From Rubrivivax sp. (GTDB lineage: Bacteria > Pseudomonadota > Gammaproteobacteria > Burkholderiales > Burkholderiaceae_C), in NCBI GenBank assembly GCA_020248915.1, contig JADCGP010000017.1, positions 124,001 through 188,000 on the forward strand: 64,000 nucleotides of DNA, written 5' to 3'. Of the stretch, positions 1-10,858 are shown piece by piece (position 1 is the first letter of the stretch; every line of letters begins with the position of its first letter). The position numbers and the translations under genes were made by a program. Below the pieces are notes generated by a model. That model did not search any database. It had not been told where the DNA came from and saw nothing but the letters and a program-made list of their open reading frames with translations.

Positions 1-2345
<2,345 letters not shown>

Positions 2346-2351
<6 letters not shown>

Positions 2352-2374
2352 CATTCCCCAGGGTCGGGGATCAT
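2346..2374 (+). promoter_or_regulatory. Candidate promoter for the ppaA-ppsR-bchG-bchP group
   Basis: On the plus strand a perfect TTGACA is followed after 17 bases by GATCAT (4 of 6 to TATAAT). This would give a long leader of about 290 bases before ppaA. The -35 lies inside the second PpsR-like site, which fits repression of this group under aerobic conditions. Confidence 0.4.
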
Positions 2375-2670
2375 CGACTCAAGCCCAGGCTGTGTCGGGC
2401 GAGGGTTTCTTGGTCGCCAGCGTTTCATCTTCCGGGAACAGCGCGTCGATTTGCTTTGACGCCGACTCGACACAGGGGTAGAACCTTGTGGCCCGGGTGG
2501 GGGAGCGCGAGGGGTCCGAGCGGACGAGCCATCGGGGTTGCCGACTGCAGTGGGACCGTCGGCGTGGAGGCCGGGTGCGGCCGTCCGCGCGGATGTCGGG
2601 CTTTCATGCAGCCGCCGGTTCCAGCAGGCACGCGACGGGGCGTCGCGCTGCGGCAGGAGGGAGGCGAGCG

Positions 2671-3513
2671 ATGCGGGACGATTCGCGACGAGGTGGGCCA
2701 ACAGGCGGGCGCCGCGTTGATGTGCAGGCGCTCGCGCGCACGATCGACGACGACGTGATTCCGCGCCTGGCGCTGCGCCACCGCCAGGAGGCCGCGCCGG
2801 CGGAGCCGAACCCGCGGGCGCCTGCGGCCCGTTCCGGCGAGGCCTTGCCGGGCGAGCGCGAGGTGCGTGCCTACACCAAGCTGGTGCTCGACGGCGCCGA
2901 TGCGCAAGCCGCATCGATGCTGGATGCGCTGCGCGCGCGCGGCTGCCCGGTCGAGACGATCTTCCTGCACCTGCTGCAGCCAGCAGCGCGCCTTCTGGGC
3001 GAGCTCTGGTGCGACGACCGGATCGACTTCGCCCAGTGCACGCTGGCGGTCGGCCGCATGCAGCGGGTCATGCGCGAGCTGAGCCAGGCCTTCGCCGCCG
3101 AGTGCGAGCCCGCGGCACGCGCGCACCGCGCGCTGTTCGTGCAGGCCTCCGGGGAGCAGCACGGATTCGGCCTGTCGATGCTGGCCGAGTTCTTCCGCCG
3201 TGCCGGCTGGGACGTCGTGGGCGCGGTGGGCGGGGCGGCTGGCGAGGCCGCCGAGCGCGTGCGCCGAGAGTGGATCGACGTGGTGGGCTTCTCGGTGGGC
3301 AGCGAGGTGCAGCTCGACCGGTTGCGCAGCGCGATCGCCGGTGTGCGCGCGGCCTCGCAGAACCCCCGCGTCGTCGTGATGCTGGGCGGCCCGCTGTTCG
3401 TCGAGCGGCCCGAGCTGCTCGCGGCGTGCGGCGCCGACGGCGGCGCCGTCGACGCGAACCAGGCGCTCCTCCAGGCCGCGCGGTTGGTGGCCGAGCGCAA
3501 CGCATCCCACTGA
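2671..3513 (+). CDS. ppaA: PpaA/AerR-family B12-binding photosynthesis regulator
   Basis: A 280-aa regulator of the PpaA/AerR family, which modulates the PpsR/CrtJ repressor and in studied members binds cobalamin. Residues about 60-140 form the helical cap, with the LLGELWCDDRIDFAQCT block typical of B12-binding modules. Residues about 150-275 form a Rossmann-like B12 domain, with His164 in QASGEQHGFG as the likely cobalt ligand, followed by GFSVGSE and GGPLF loops. I choose the ATG preceded by AGGAGG; an open frame extends about 60 codons upstream but has arginine/glycine-rich composition and no clear start signal. It lies just before ppsR, the usual pairing. Function is inferred from family and neighbourhood. 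Confidence 0.87.
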   Translation: MRDDSRRGGPTGGRRVDVQALARTIDDDVIPRLALRHRQEAAPAEPNPRAPAARSGEALPGEREVRAYTKLVLDGADAQAASMLDALRARGCPVETIFLHLLQPAARLLGELWCDDRIDFAQCTLAVGRMQRVMRELSQAFAAECEPAARAHRALFVQASGEQHGFGLSMLAEFFRRAGWDVVGAVGGAAGEAAERVRREWIDVVGFSVGSEVQLDRLRSAIAGVRAASQNPRVVVMLGGPLFVERPELLAACGADGGAVDANQALLQAARLVAERNASH

Positions 3514-3604
3514 CGGCGACGTCGCGGGCGGGGCGGGCACGGGACGGTCGCCATTCCCGAAAGACAATCACTAGCTCGTCCCGATAGCTCCCCGCCTACT
3601 GCCA

Positions 3605-5089
3605 ATGCCCCGCGCGACTGCCGGCACCCCGCCCTTGGGAGAACTGGATGCCGCCTCGGCGGCGCGACTGGCCGGAACGGCCGGCGACGTGGCCTTGGTG
3701 CTGGACGACCAGGGGGCCGTCCTCGACGTGATGGCCGGTGGCATCGAGCTGCCCGAGCGCGAACTGCGCCGCTGGCGCGGCCAGGCCTGGGCCGACACCG
3801 TCACGGCGGAAAGCCGCCCGAAGATCGAGCAGCTGCTCGCGGATGCGCGCGACTCCGGCGATCCTGCGCCGCCGCGCTGGCGCCAGGTCAATCACACGCT
3901 GCCCGGCCACGAGGACGTGCCCGTGCTGTACACGACGGTGCGCCTGCCGGTGCGCAGCGGGGGCACCGGCACCCACCCGGGGATCGTCGCGATCGGGCGC
4001 GACCTGCGTGCAGTCGTGACGCTGCAGCGGCGCCTCGTCGAGGCCCAGCAGGCCCTGGAGCGCGAGTACTGGCGCTTTCGCGAGGCAGAGACCCGCTACC
4101 GGCACCTTTTCGACGTCTCCAGCGAGCCGGTGCTGATCATCGACGCCGCGACGCAGCGCATCGTCGAGGCCAACCCGGCGGCACGTGCGCTGTGCGCGGG
4201 CGCCCGTTCGCGGCTGGTCGGCTCGCCGATCGGGAGCCTGTTCGATGCCGCGCACGGCCCGCGCGTCCAGGACCTGCTGGCCGCCGCCCGCTCCATCGGC
4301 CGGCAGGCGCCGGTGCCGCTGCAGCTGGCGGCCGGCAGCGCGGTGCAGGTGTCGGCATCGATGTACCGGCAGGACGACGCCTCGTTCGTGCTGTTGCGGC
4401 TGCTCCCACCCCCCCAGGTCGCGGGGGTCGGCGGGCGCGGCTTTGCGGCAGCGGCGGCGCCCGGCGCGGCCGAGCCCCCGACCGCCCTGCTGCAGGGTTT
4501 CGTCGAGCACTCGCCCGACGGGCTGGTGTTCTGCGACCACGCCGGGGTCGTGCTGTCGGCCAACCCAGCCTTCCTGACACTCGTGCAGATGGGCAGCGAG
4601 AGCCAGGTGCGCGGGCAGCCGCTGGACCGCTGGGTGGGACGGACCGGGGTCGAGATCGGGGTGCTGATCGGTAACCTGCGCCAGCGTGGCACGGTCGGCC
4701 TGTTCCAGACCTCCATTCGCGGCGAGTTCGGTGCCCGGACCGAGGTGGAAGTCACCGGCGCGGTGGTGCCCACGGCGGAAGGCGGCGTGCTCGCCTTCGC
4801 GGTGCGCGACATCGAGCGCCGGCTGCGGCCCGAGGCCGCCGGCAGCCCGCCGACGCTGCAGCGCTCGGCGGCAGAGCTGGCGGAGCTCGTCGGACGCACT
4901 CCGCTCAAGGAGATCGTGGCCGAGACGACCGACCTGATCGAGCAGCTGTGCATCCAGACCGCGCTGCAGATGACGGGCGACAACCGCGCCTCGGCCGCGC
5001 AGTTGCTCGGGCTGTCGCGCCAGAGCCTGTACGTCAAGCTGCGGCGCTACGGCCTCAGCGACTCGCCCGAGCCCGCCGAGACTCCCTGA
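3605..5089 (+). CDS. ppsR: PpsR/CrtJ transcriptional repressor of photosynthesis genes
   Basis: A 494-aa PpsR/CrtJ repressor, slightly longer than the usual 465-470. Layout: N-terminal PAS-like domain at about 20-125, a glutamine/arginine-rich helix (about 135-165, REYWRFREAETRYRHLF), two PAS domains at about 167-275 and 295-405, and a C-terminal Fis-type helix-turn-helix ending AAQLLGLSRQSLYVKLRRYG. Cys449, just before the HTH, matches the redox-active cysteine described in this family; Cys310 lies in the last PAS domain. The Shine-Dalgarno sequence is weak. It follows ppaA and precedes bchG, and PpsR-like sites lie before both bchF/ppaA and bchG, implying autoregulation of the cluster. Confidence 0.93.
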   Translation: MPRATAGTPPLGELDAASAARLAGTAGDVALVLDDQGAVLDVMAGGIELPERELRRWRGQAWADTVTAESRPKIEQLLADARDSGDPAPPRWRQVNHTLPGHEDVPVLYTTVRLPVRSGGTGTHPGIVAIGRDLRAVVTLQRRLVEAQQALEREYWRFREAETRYRHLFDVSSEPVLIIDAATQRIVEANPAARALCAGARSRLVGSPIGSLFDAAHGPRVQDLLAAARSIGRQAPVPLQLAAGSAVQVSASMYRQDDASFVLLRLLPPPQVAGVGGRGFAAAAAPGAAEPPTALLQGFVEHSPDGLVFCDHAGVVLSANPAFLTLVQMGSESQVRGQPLDRWVGRTGVEIGVLIGNLRQRGTVGLFQTSIRGEFGARTEVEVTGAVVPTAEGGVLAFAVRDIERRLRPEAAGSPPTLQRSAAELAELVGRTPLKEIVAETTDLIEQLCIQTALQMTGDNRASAAQLLGLSRQSLYVKLRRYGLSDSPEPAETP

Positions 5090-5203
5090 GGCGCCCCTGG
5101 CCGGCCGGGCCCGCCGATGGCGCCCGTCGGCCGTCCCGGGCGCGCACAGCCGACCCGACGGCGGATCCCGGGCCTCACGGGCCTGGCGCAGGACGGCACG
5201 GTG

Positions 5204-5221
5204 TGTAAATCCGAGTTGACT
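5204..5221 (+). promoter_or_regulatory. PpsR-type site upstream of bchG
   Basis: TGTAAATCCGAGTTGACT fits TGT-N12-ACA except for the last base and lies 29 bases before the bchG start. A TTGACT hexamer overlaps its right half and could act as a -35, but no good -10 follows. Supported by position as well as motif; unproven. Confidence 0.45.
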
Positions 5222-5250
5222 CTATTGAGTGTCAGGCGCACCATGCGCTG

Positions 5251-6165
5251 ATGGCACTGACGGCGCGCACGCCGCCCCCGGCACGGACTTCGTGGCCGGC
5301 CCCCTCGGCCGTGGCCGAGCTGCTCAAGCCCATCACGTGGTTCCCGCCGATGTGGGCTTTCCTGTGCGGCGTCGTCGCATCGGGGGTCCCGCTCGCCGGG
5401 AACTGGGGCCTCGCGCTGGTGGGCATCGTGCTGGCGGGCCCGATGGTCTGCGCCACCAGCCAGGCCGTCAACGACTGGTTCGACCGTCACGTCGATGCGA
5501 TCAACGAGCCGCAGCGCCCGATCCCGTCGGGCCGCATGCCGGGCCGTTGGGGGCTGTACGTGGCCGTCGCGTGGACGCTGCTGTCGCTGGCGGTGGCCAC
5601 CGCGCTCGGTCCCTGGGGTTTCGGGGCGGCGGTGCTGGGGCTGGTGCTCGCCTGGCTGTACAGCGCGCCGCCGGTGCGCCTGAAAGCCAACGGCTGGTGG
5701 GGCAACGCCGCCTGCGGCCTGAGCTACGAGACGCTGGCCTGGGTCACCGGCGCCGCCGTGATGGCCGGCGGCGCGATGCCGGCGCCCTCCTCGCTGCTGG
5801 TGGCCCTGCTCTACGGTCTGGGCGCCCACGGCATCATGACGCTCAACGACTTCAAGGCCGTCGCGGGCGACCGCCGGATGGGCGTGCGCTCGCTGCCGGT
5901 GCAGCTCGGCGTGCCGCGCGCCGCCCGCGTGGCCTGCGCGACCATGCTGGCCGCGCAGGCGGTGGTCGTCGGTCTGCTCGCCTCCTGGGACCGCCCGCTG
6001 CATGCGCTGGTCGTGCTCGCGCTGGTCGCCGGCCAGGCGCTGATGATGCGGCGCTTCCTGCGCGATCCGGCGCGCCACGCGCTGTGGCTCAGCGGCCTCG
6101 GCGTGCCGCTGTACGTGCTCGGCATGCTGGCCGCCGCGTTCGCGCTGCGCGCGCCCGGCGGCTGA
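5251..6165 (+). CDS. bchG: BchG, bacteriochlorophyll synthase
   Basis: BchG (304 aa) is a membrane prenyltransferase of the UbiA family that esterifies bacteriochlorophyllide a with a geranylgeranyl or phytyl diphosphate tail. The first aspartate-rich motif is N74-D-W-F-D78-R-H-V-D82 followed by AINEPQRPIPSGR, a BchG/ChlG signature. The second is at about 199-207 (LNDFKAVAGD). Eight or nine hydrophobic segments are visible. The stop is followed directly by the pucC-like gene, which with bchP forms the bchG-bch2-bchP order known from purple bacteria. A PpsR-like site lies just upstream. Confidence 0.95.
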   Translation: MALTARTPPPARTSWPAPSAVAELLKPITWFPPMWAFLCGVVASGVPLAGNWGLALVGIVLAGPMVCATSQAVNDWFDRHVDAINEPQRPIPSGRMPGRWGLYVAVAWTLLSLAVATALGPWGFGAAVLGLVLAWLYSAPPVRLKANGWWGNAACGLSYETLAWVTGAAVMAGGAMPAPSSLLVALLYGLGAHGIMTLNDFKAVAGDRRMGVRSLPVQLGVPRAARVACATMLAAQAVVVGLLASWDRPLHALVVLALVAGQALMMRRFLRDPARHALWLSGLGVPLYVLGMLAAAFALRAPGG

Positions 6166-6180
6166 GTGCAGGGCGCACCG

Positions 6181-7524
6181 ATGTCGTCCGGCCAAGCCCT
6201 GCCCGCCCGGCCCGGCGCCGGACTGGGCCTGATCCTACGGCTCGGCCTGGTGCAGGCGATGCTCGGGTCGATCGTCGTGCTCACCACGTCGACGATCAAC
6301 CGGGTGATGGTCGTCGAGCTGGCGCTGCCGGCCCTGGTGCCCGGCCTGCTGGTGGCGCTGCACCACGCGGTGCAGGCCACGCGGCCGCGGATGGGCTACG
6401 GTTCCGACGTCGGCAGGCGCCGCACGCCATGGATCCTCGGCGGTCTGGCCGTGCTGGGCCTGGGCGGCTTCGGCGCGGCGCTGGGCACCGCCTGGGCGGC
6501 CTCGGATCCCTCCGCCGGACTGGCTCTCGCCGCGGTGTCCTTCGTCGCCGTGGGCCTGGGCGTCAGCGCGGCGGGCACCTCGCTGCTGGCCCTGCTGGCG
6601 CGCCAGGTCGAGCCGCCGAAGCGCGCCACGGCAGCCGCCGTCGTCTGGGTGATGATGATCGTCGGCTTCGCGGTCACCGCCGGGCTGGCCGGCCGCTTCC
6701 TCGACCCCTTCACGCCGGCCCGCCTGGTGGCGGTGTCGGGCACCGTGTCGCTGCTGGCCGTGACGATCGCCGCCGCCGCGCTGTGGCGCCTGGAAACCGC
6801 GGCGCCGGCCGCCGCCGCACCCGAAGCCCACCGGCAGGCTTTCCTGCCCGCGCTGCGGCAGGTGTGGGCCGAGCCCGAGGCGCGGCGCTTCACGATCTTC
6901 GTCTTCGTCTCGATGCTGGCCTACAGCACGCAGGACCTGATCCTCGAGCCCTTCGCCGGCCTGCTGTTCGGGATGACGCCGGGCCAGACGACCCAGCTGG
7001 CGGGCGTGCAGCACGGCGGCACCCTGGCCGGCATGCTGCTGGCGGCTCTGGCCGGGCGGCGCATCGGCGGTGTATGGATGGGCTCACTGCAGACCTGGAC
7101 CGTGGGCGGGTGCCTCGCCTCGGGCGTGGCCCTGCTCGGGCTGGTGCTCGCCGGGGCGCTGGCGCCGAACTGGCCGCTGCACGCCAACGTGTTCATGCTC
7201 GGGGCGGCCAACGGCGCGTTCTCGATCGCCGCGATCGGCTCGATGATGGGCCTGGCCGGCCACGGCCGCGAGCGGCGCGAGGGCACCCGACTCGGCCTGT
7301 GGGGCGCGGCGCAGGCCATCGGCTTTGCCGCCGGTGGCCTGTTCGGCGCCGCGGCCAGCGACGTGGCGCGGGCGCTGCTCGGCTCGCCCGGCGCGGGTTA
7401 TGCGGCGGTCTTCCTGCTCGAAGCCACGATGTTCGTCGCGGCGGCGGCGCTGGCCGCGCGCATCGCCCTGGTCCGCCACGACACCCCGCCCGCCGCAGCC
7501 GTGTTCGGCGGCCTGCAACGATGA
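6181..7524 (+). CDS. PucC/LhaA-family light-harvesting assembly protein (Bch2)
   Basis: A 447-aa, roughly 12-helix membrane protein of the BCH2/PucC/LhaA branch of the major facilitator superfamily, thought to help deliver bacteriochlorophyll or assemble antenna complexes. The family signature ALHHAVQATRPRMGYGSDVG followed by RRRTPWILGG lies between the first helices, with YSTQDLILEPF mid-protein. The chosen ATG has AGGG seven bases upstream; a GTG directly after the bchG stop would add five residues. Its stop overlaps a bchP ATG (ATGA). The bchG/bchP context points to the gene called bch2 or orf428 in relatives; which antenna it serves cannot be told. Confidence 0.88.
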   Translation: MSSGQALPARPGAGLGLILRLGLVQAMLGSIVVLTTSTINRVMVVELALPALVPGLLVALHHAVQATRPRMGYGSDVGRRRTPWILGGLAVLGLGGFGAALGTAWAASDPSAGLALAAVSFVAVGLGVSAAGTSLLALLARQVEPPKRATAAAVVWVMMIVGFAVTAGLAGRFLDPFTPARLVAVSGTVSLLAVTIAAAALWRLETAAPAAAAPEAHRQAFLPALRQVWAEPEARRFTIFVFVSMLAYSTQDLILEPFAGLLFGMTPGQTTQLAGVQHGGTLAGMLLAALAGRRIGGVWMGSLQTWTVGGCLASGVALLGLVLAGALAPNWPLHANVFMLGAANGAFSIAAIGSMMGLAGHGRERREGTRLGLWGAAQAIGFAAGGLFGAAASDVARALLGSPGAGYAAVFLLEATMFVAAAALAARIALVRHDTPPAAAVFGGLQR

Positions 7525-7532
7525 GGTCCACG

Positions 7533-8741
7533 ATGAAGCAGCCAGCCCAGAACGAACCCTATGACGTCGTCGTCGTCGGCGGCGGCCCGGCAGGCGCCAC
7601 GGCGGCGCACGACCTGGCCGGCGTCGGCGTCCGCGTGCTGCTGCTCGACCGCGGCGGGCGCATCAAGCCCTGCGGCGGGGCGATCCCGCCGCGGCTGATC
7701 CGCGATTTCGGGATCCCGGACCACCTGCTGGTAGCCAAGGCGCGCTGCGCTCGGATGATCGCGCCTTCGGACCAGCGCGTGGACATCCCGATCGAGAACG
7801 GCTTCGTCGGCCTCGTCGATCGCGAGGTGTTCGACGAGTGGCTGCGCGCGCGCGCGGTCGAGGCCGGCGCCGTGCGCTGCACCGGCACCTTCGAGCGCAT
7901 CGAGCGCACCGACGACGGGCTCGCGGTGATCCACTTCCGGCACCGGCTCGACGACGGCGCCGAGCGCACGGCTTCGGTGCGCGCACGCTGCGTGATCGGC
8001 GCCGACGGCGCGCGCTCCGAGGTCGCGCGCCAGGCGGTGCCCGGATCCGACCGCGGCCGGTTCGTGTTCGCCTACCACGAGATCGTGCGCGCACCGGAGC
8101 AGCCGGGCCCGGACTACGACGGGTCGCGCTGCGACGTCTACTACCGCGGCGAGCTGTCGCCCGACTTCTACGGCTGGGTGTTCCCGCACGGTGCCACGCT
8201 CAGCGTGGGCACCGGCAGCGCCGACAAGGGCTTCTCGCTGCGCCACGCCACCAGCGCACTGCGCCGCGCCGCCGGGCTCGACGGTCTGCCCACCGTGCGC
8301 CGCGAGGGCGCCCCGATCCCGCTCAAGCCGCTGCCGCGCTGGGACGATGGGCGCAACGTCGTGCTGGCCGGCGACGCCGCGGGCGTCGTGGCCCCGGCCT
8401 CGGGCGAGGGCATCTACTACGCGATGGCGGGCGGCCGCTTCGCGGCCGAGGCTGCTCGCGAGTTCCTCGCCACCGACAACGTCCGCGCGCTGGCACAGGC
8501 CCGCAAGCGCTTCATGCGCGAGCACGGCCGCGTCTTCTGGGTGCTGGGCGTGATGCAGCACTTCTGGTACAGCAGCGACAAGCGGCGCGAGCGCTTCGTC
8601 AGCATCTGCCGAGACAAGGACGTGCAGACGCTGACCTTCGATGCCTACATGAACAAGCGACTGGTGCGCAAGAGGCCGATGGCCCATGTGCGCATCTTCG
8701 TCAAGGACATGGCGCACCTGCTCGGCCTGGCACGCGTCTGA
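7533..8741 (+). CDS. bchP: BchP, geranylgeranyl (bacterio)chlorophyll reductase
   Basis: BchP (402 aa from this start) is a FAD/NADPH enzyme that reduces the geranylgeranyl tail of bacteriochlorophyll to phytyl. The N-terminal dinucleotide fold is YDVVVVGGGPAGATAA (GxGxxG at 16-21). The second FAD motif GDAAGVV starts at 280 and is followed by SGEGIYYAM. RGGRIKPCGGAIPP near the N-terminus is typical of geranylgeranyl reductases. This ATG follows GAGG by six bases; an alternative ATG 12 bases upstream overlaps the previous stop (ATGA) and would add four residues. Last of the pigment genes in the rightward group. Confidence 0.95.
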   Translation: MKQPAQNEPYDVVVVGGGPAGATAAHDLAGVGVRVLLLDRGGRIKPCGGAIPPRLIRDFGIPDHLLVAKARCARMIAPSDQRVDIPIENGFVGLVDREVFDEWLRARAVEAGAVRCTGTFERIERTDDGLAVIHFRHRLDDGAERTASVRARCVIGADGARSEVARQAVPGSDRGRFVFAYHEIVRAPEQPGPDYDGSRCDVYYRGELSPDFYGWVFPHGATLSVGTGSADKGFSLRHATSALRRAAGLDGLPTVRREGAPIPLKPLPRWDDGRNVVLAGDAAGVVAPASGEGIYYAMAGGRFAAEAAREFLATDNVRALAQARKRFMREHGRVFWVLGVMQHFWYSSDKRRERFVSICRDKDVQTLTFDAYMNKRLVRKRPMAHVRIFVKDMAHLLGLARV

Positions 8742-8849
8742 ACACCGCGTCCGGTCGAGGCCCTGTCCTCGACACGCCGCCCGGAGCGAGGACCCTCTGG
8801 GCAGGGAGAACGGGAGACGGTCCATGGATGCCGCTGCCAGGACGGGCCA

Positions 8850-10304
8850 GTGAACGGCCGCGCCGCACGAACCGCCGACCTCGGCGCGCTCTCCGACTGC
8901 GCGCACGAGGTCGCGGCTGCCTTCGTGTCGCTGGCCTCCGACATCGCGGTCGTGGTCGACGGCAAGGGTGTCGTCACCGGCGTCGCGCTGAGCGCGGCCG
9001 CGCCGCTGCCGGCCGGTGCCGAGGACTGGGTCGGCAGGCCGTGGACCGACACGGTCACCGGGGGCACACGCCGCAAGATCGAGCTGATGCTGGCCGACGT
9101 CGCGCTGACCGGCGTCGCGCGCCGCCGCGAGGTCAACCTGCCGGCCGACGAGGGCGAGATCCCCGTGGCCTACACCGCGCTGCGCCTCGGCTCCCGCGGC
9201 CCGGTGATCGCCGTCGGGCGCGACCTGCGCGAGGTCGCCGCCAGCCAGCAGCGCTTCCTCGACGTGCAGCAGCAGATGGAACGCAGCTACTGGCGCGCGC
9301 GCCAACTCGAGTCGCGCTACCGGCAGCTGTTCCAGCTGGCCAGCGACGCGGCGATGACGGTCGAGGCGCAGTCGCAGCGGGTGGTCGAGGCCAACCACGC
9401 GGCCGCCCGACTGTTCGACAGCCACGACGGGCCGCTGGCCGGCGCGGTGACGCTGGCGCTGTTCGAGCCCGCCTCGCGGCCCGGCATCCAGCAACTGCTC
9501 GACGAGGTGCTCGCAGGCGGACGGCCCGGCGAAGCCGCGGCGCTGACGGCCTCCGGCGAGCCGGTGTCGGTGTCGGCGACGCCGTTCCGCGCGCGCGACG
9601 GCATGCGGCTGCTGCTGCGGCTGCGGGCGCTGTCGGGCGGGGCAAAGGCATCGGGCGACCTGAGTCTTGCCCTCGCGCGGCTGGTCGACACCACGCGCGA
9701 CGGGATCGTCGTCACTGGCCCGGACGGCCACATCGCGGTGGCCAACCCGGCCTTCGTGGCCATGGTCGGCGTGGCGTCGGATTCGCAGCTGCGCGGCAGG
9801 GCGCTGTCCGACTGGCTGGGCCGCATCCCGGGCGACGTGCCGGCGTTGATCGCCGGGGTCCACGGTCACGGTCTGGCACAGCTGGTGCGCACGCAACTGC
9901 GCCCGGAGTCGGGCCACGCCCCGATCGATGTCGACGTGGCGGCGGCGCTGATCTCCGACGGCGATCCCGAGTGCTTCGGATTCACGCTGAGGGAGTGCGC
10001 GCCGGCAACACCCGCCGCCGAGCGCAGACGCCGGCGCCTCGACGACGCCATGGCCGCCCTCGAGACGAGCCTCGACGACCCGGATGTGCCGCGTGCCGAC
10101 CTGCTGCTGCAGGCCCAGCGCCTGGCGCAAGGGCACCTCGCCGAGTGCGCGCTCGACCGCTGCGGCAGCGACGTGCAGGCCGCGGCTGCGCTGCTCGGCA
10201 TCGACGCGAAGGAACTGGCAGACCTGCAGAACCTGCCCGACCTGAAGTCGCCCCGGCGCGAACCGGCGCCCGCACCGCCCGCGACCGACACCCCCGACGC
10301 CTGA
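8850..10304 (+). CDS. PpsR-like PAS protein lacking a functional HTH
   Basis: A 484-aa protein that matches the ppsR product of this window along its length. It has the same N-terminal block (WVGRPWTDTVTGGTRRKIEL versus WRGQAWADTVTAESRPKIEQ), the same central helix (SYWRARQLESRYRQLF) and two further PAS regions with VEANHAAARLF and VANPAFVAMVG. The C-terminus keeps the frame of the Fis-type HTH (AAALLGIDAKELADLQNL), but the recognition helix SRQSLYVKLRRYG is replaced. Cys433 and Cys438 lie near the place of the redox cysteine. GTG start, overlapping the stop of a nine-codon reading frame. I infer a co-regulator or sensor that cannot bind the PpsR operator alone. Confidence 0.8.
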   Translation: MNGRAARTADLGALSDCAHEVAAAFVSLASDIAVVVDGKGVVTGVALSAAAPLPAGAEDWVGRPWTDTVTGGTRRKIELMLADVALTGVARRREVNLPADEGEIPVAYTALRLGSRGPVIAVGRDLREVAASQQRFLDVQQQMERSYWRARQLESRYRQLFQLASDAAMTVEAQSQRVVEANHAAARLFDSHDGPLAGAVTLALFEPASRPGIQQLLDEVLAGGRPGEAAALTASGEPVSVSATPFRARDGMRLLLRLRALSGGAKASGDLSLALARLVDTTRDGIVVTGPDGHIAVANPAFVAMVGVASDSQLRGRALSDWLGRIPGDVPALIAGVHGHGLAQLVRTQLRPESGHAPIDVDVAAALISDGDPECFGFTLRECAPATPAAERRRRRLDDAMAALETSLDDPDVPRADLLLQAQRLAQGHLAECALDRCGSDVQAAAALLGIDAKELADLQNLPDLKSPRREPAPAPPATDTPDA

Positions 10305-10433
10305 GCGCGTGCGTGCGGCCGCGGAGGCCGCGGATGTCGCGGCGACAGCGCCGCTGGCGCCCCGGGCTTGCCGACCGGCCGGGCCGCGCGCAGCAAGCGC
10401 AAGCGACCGGCAAACAAATGGGCAAGCACAAGG

Positions 10434-10470
10434 AAAAGGGCTGCGGCACCTGGATGCCGCAGCCCTTTCG
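10434..10470 (-). terminator. Strong intrinsic terminator after the tRNA cluster
   Basis: A perfect 14-bp stem (AAAGGGCTGCGGCA and its complement) closes a six-base loop and is followed on the minus strand by TTTT. It lies five bases after the 3' end of tRNA-Asp, so it ends the gltX/tRNA transcript. On the plus strand the stem is followed by TTT only and could also stop the ppsR-like transcript. Confidence 0.88.
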
Positions 10471-10474
10471 ATCT

Positions 10475-10551
10475 TGGCGGAGTGGACGGGACTCGAACCC
10501 GCGACCCCCGGCGTGACAGGCCGGTATTCTAACCGACTGAACTACCACTCC
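10475..10551 (-). tRNA. tRNA-Asp(GTC)
   Basis: A complete 77-base cloverleaf with encoded CCA. Acceptor GGAGTGG pairs with CCACTCC, the anticodon loop is CTGTCAC (anticodon GTC), and the T-arm contains GGTTCGAGTCC. Sequence closely follows the E. coli tRNA-Asp. Third of three tRNAs on the minus strand. Confidence 0.98.
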
Positions 10552-10607
10552 GCGTCGGTGCCGGCGTCCGGGCCTCACAGCCCCAAGTGCCGGCGCACTT
10601 GTCTCTT

Positions 10608-10683
10608 TGGCGTCCCCTAGGGGATTCGAACCCCTGTTACAACCGTGAAAGGGTCGTGTCCTGGGCCTCTAGACGAAGGGGAC
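10608..10683 (-). tRNA. tRNA-Glu(TTC)
   Basis: A complete 76-base tRNA with encoded CCA. Acceptor GTCCCCT pairs with AGGGGAC, the anticodon loop is CTTTCAC (anticodon TTC), and the T-arm is GGTTCGAATCC. It lies downstream of gltX, the gene for its own synthetase, on the same strand. Confidence 0.98.
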
Positions 10684-10727
10684 CCCGGCAATCTCTCTCT
10701 CTCGCGAACGGCGCCCGGCGCTGCGGT

Positions 10728-10803
<76 letters not shown>

Positions 10804-10858
10804 ATCGCACCCGGTGGCCCAGTCGCCGTCCAAGCGAGCCCTAAAGTATAGCCCGGAA

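Noticed and set aside
2488-2670. Upstream start for ppaA adding 61 residues
   Set aside because: The extra part is low-complexity and the ATG at 2671 has a strong AGGAGG; the extension is longer than the family.
5229-7532. N-terminal extension of bchP by about 770 codons
   Set aside because: The frame is open but overlaps bchG and the pucC-like gene out of frame; BchP begins at its FAD motif near 7533.
8824-8853. Nine-codon frame before the ppsR-like gene as part of it
   Set aside because: It ends in TGA overlapping the GTG start and is out of frame; at most a tiny coupled leader, not a gene I can support.
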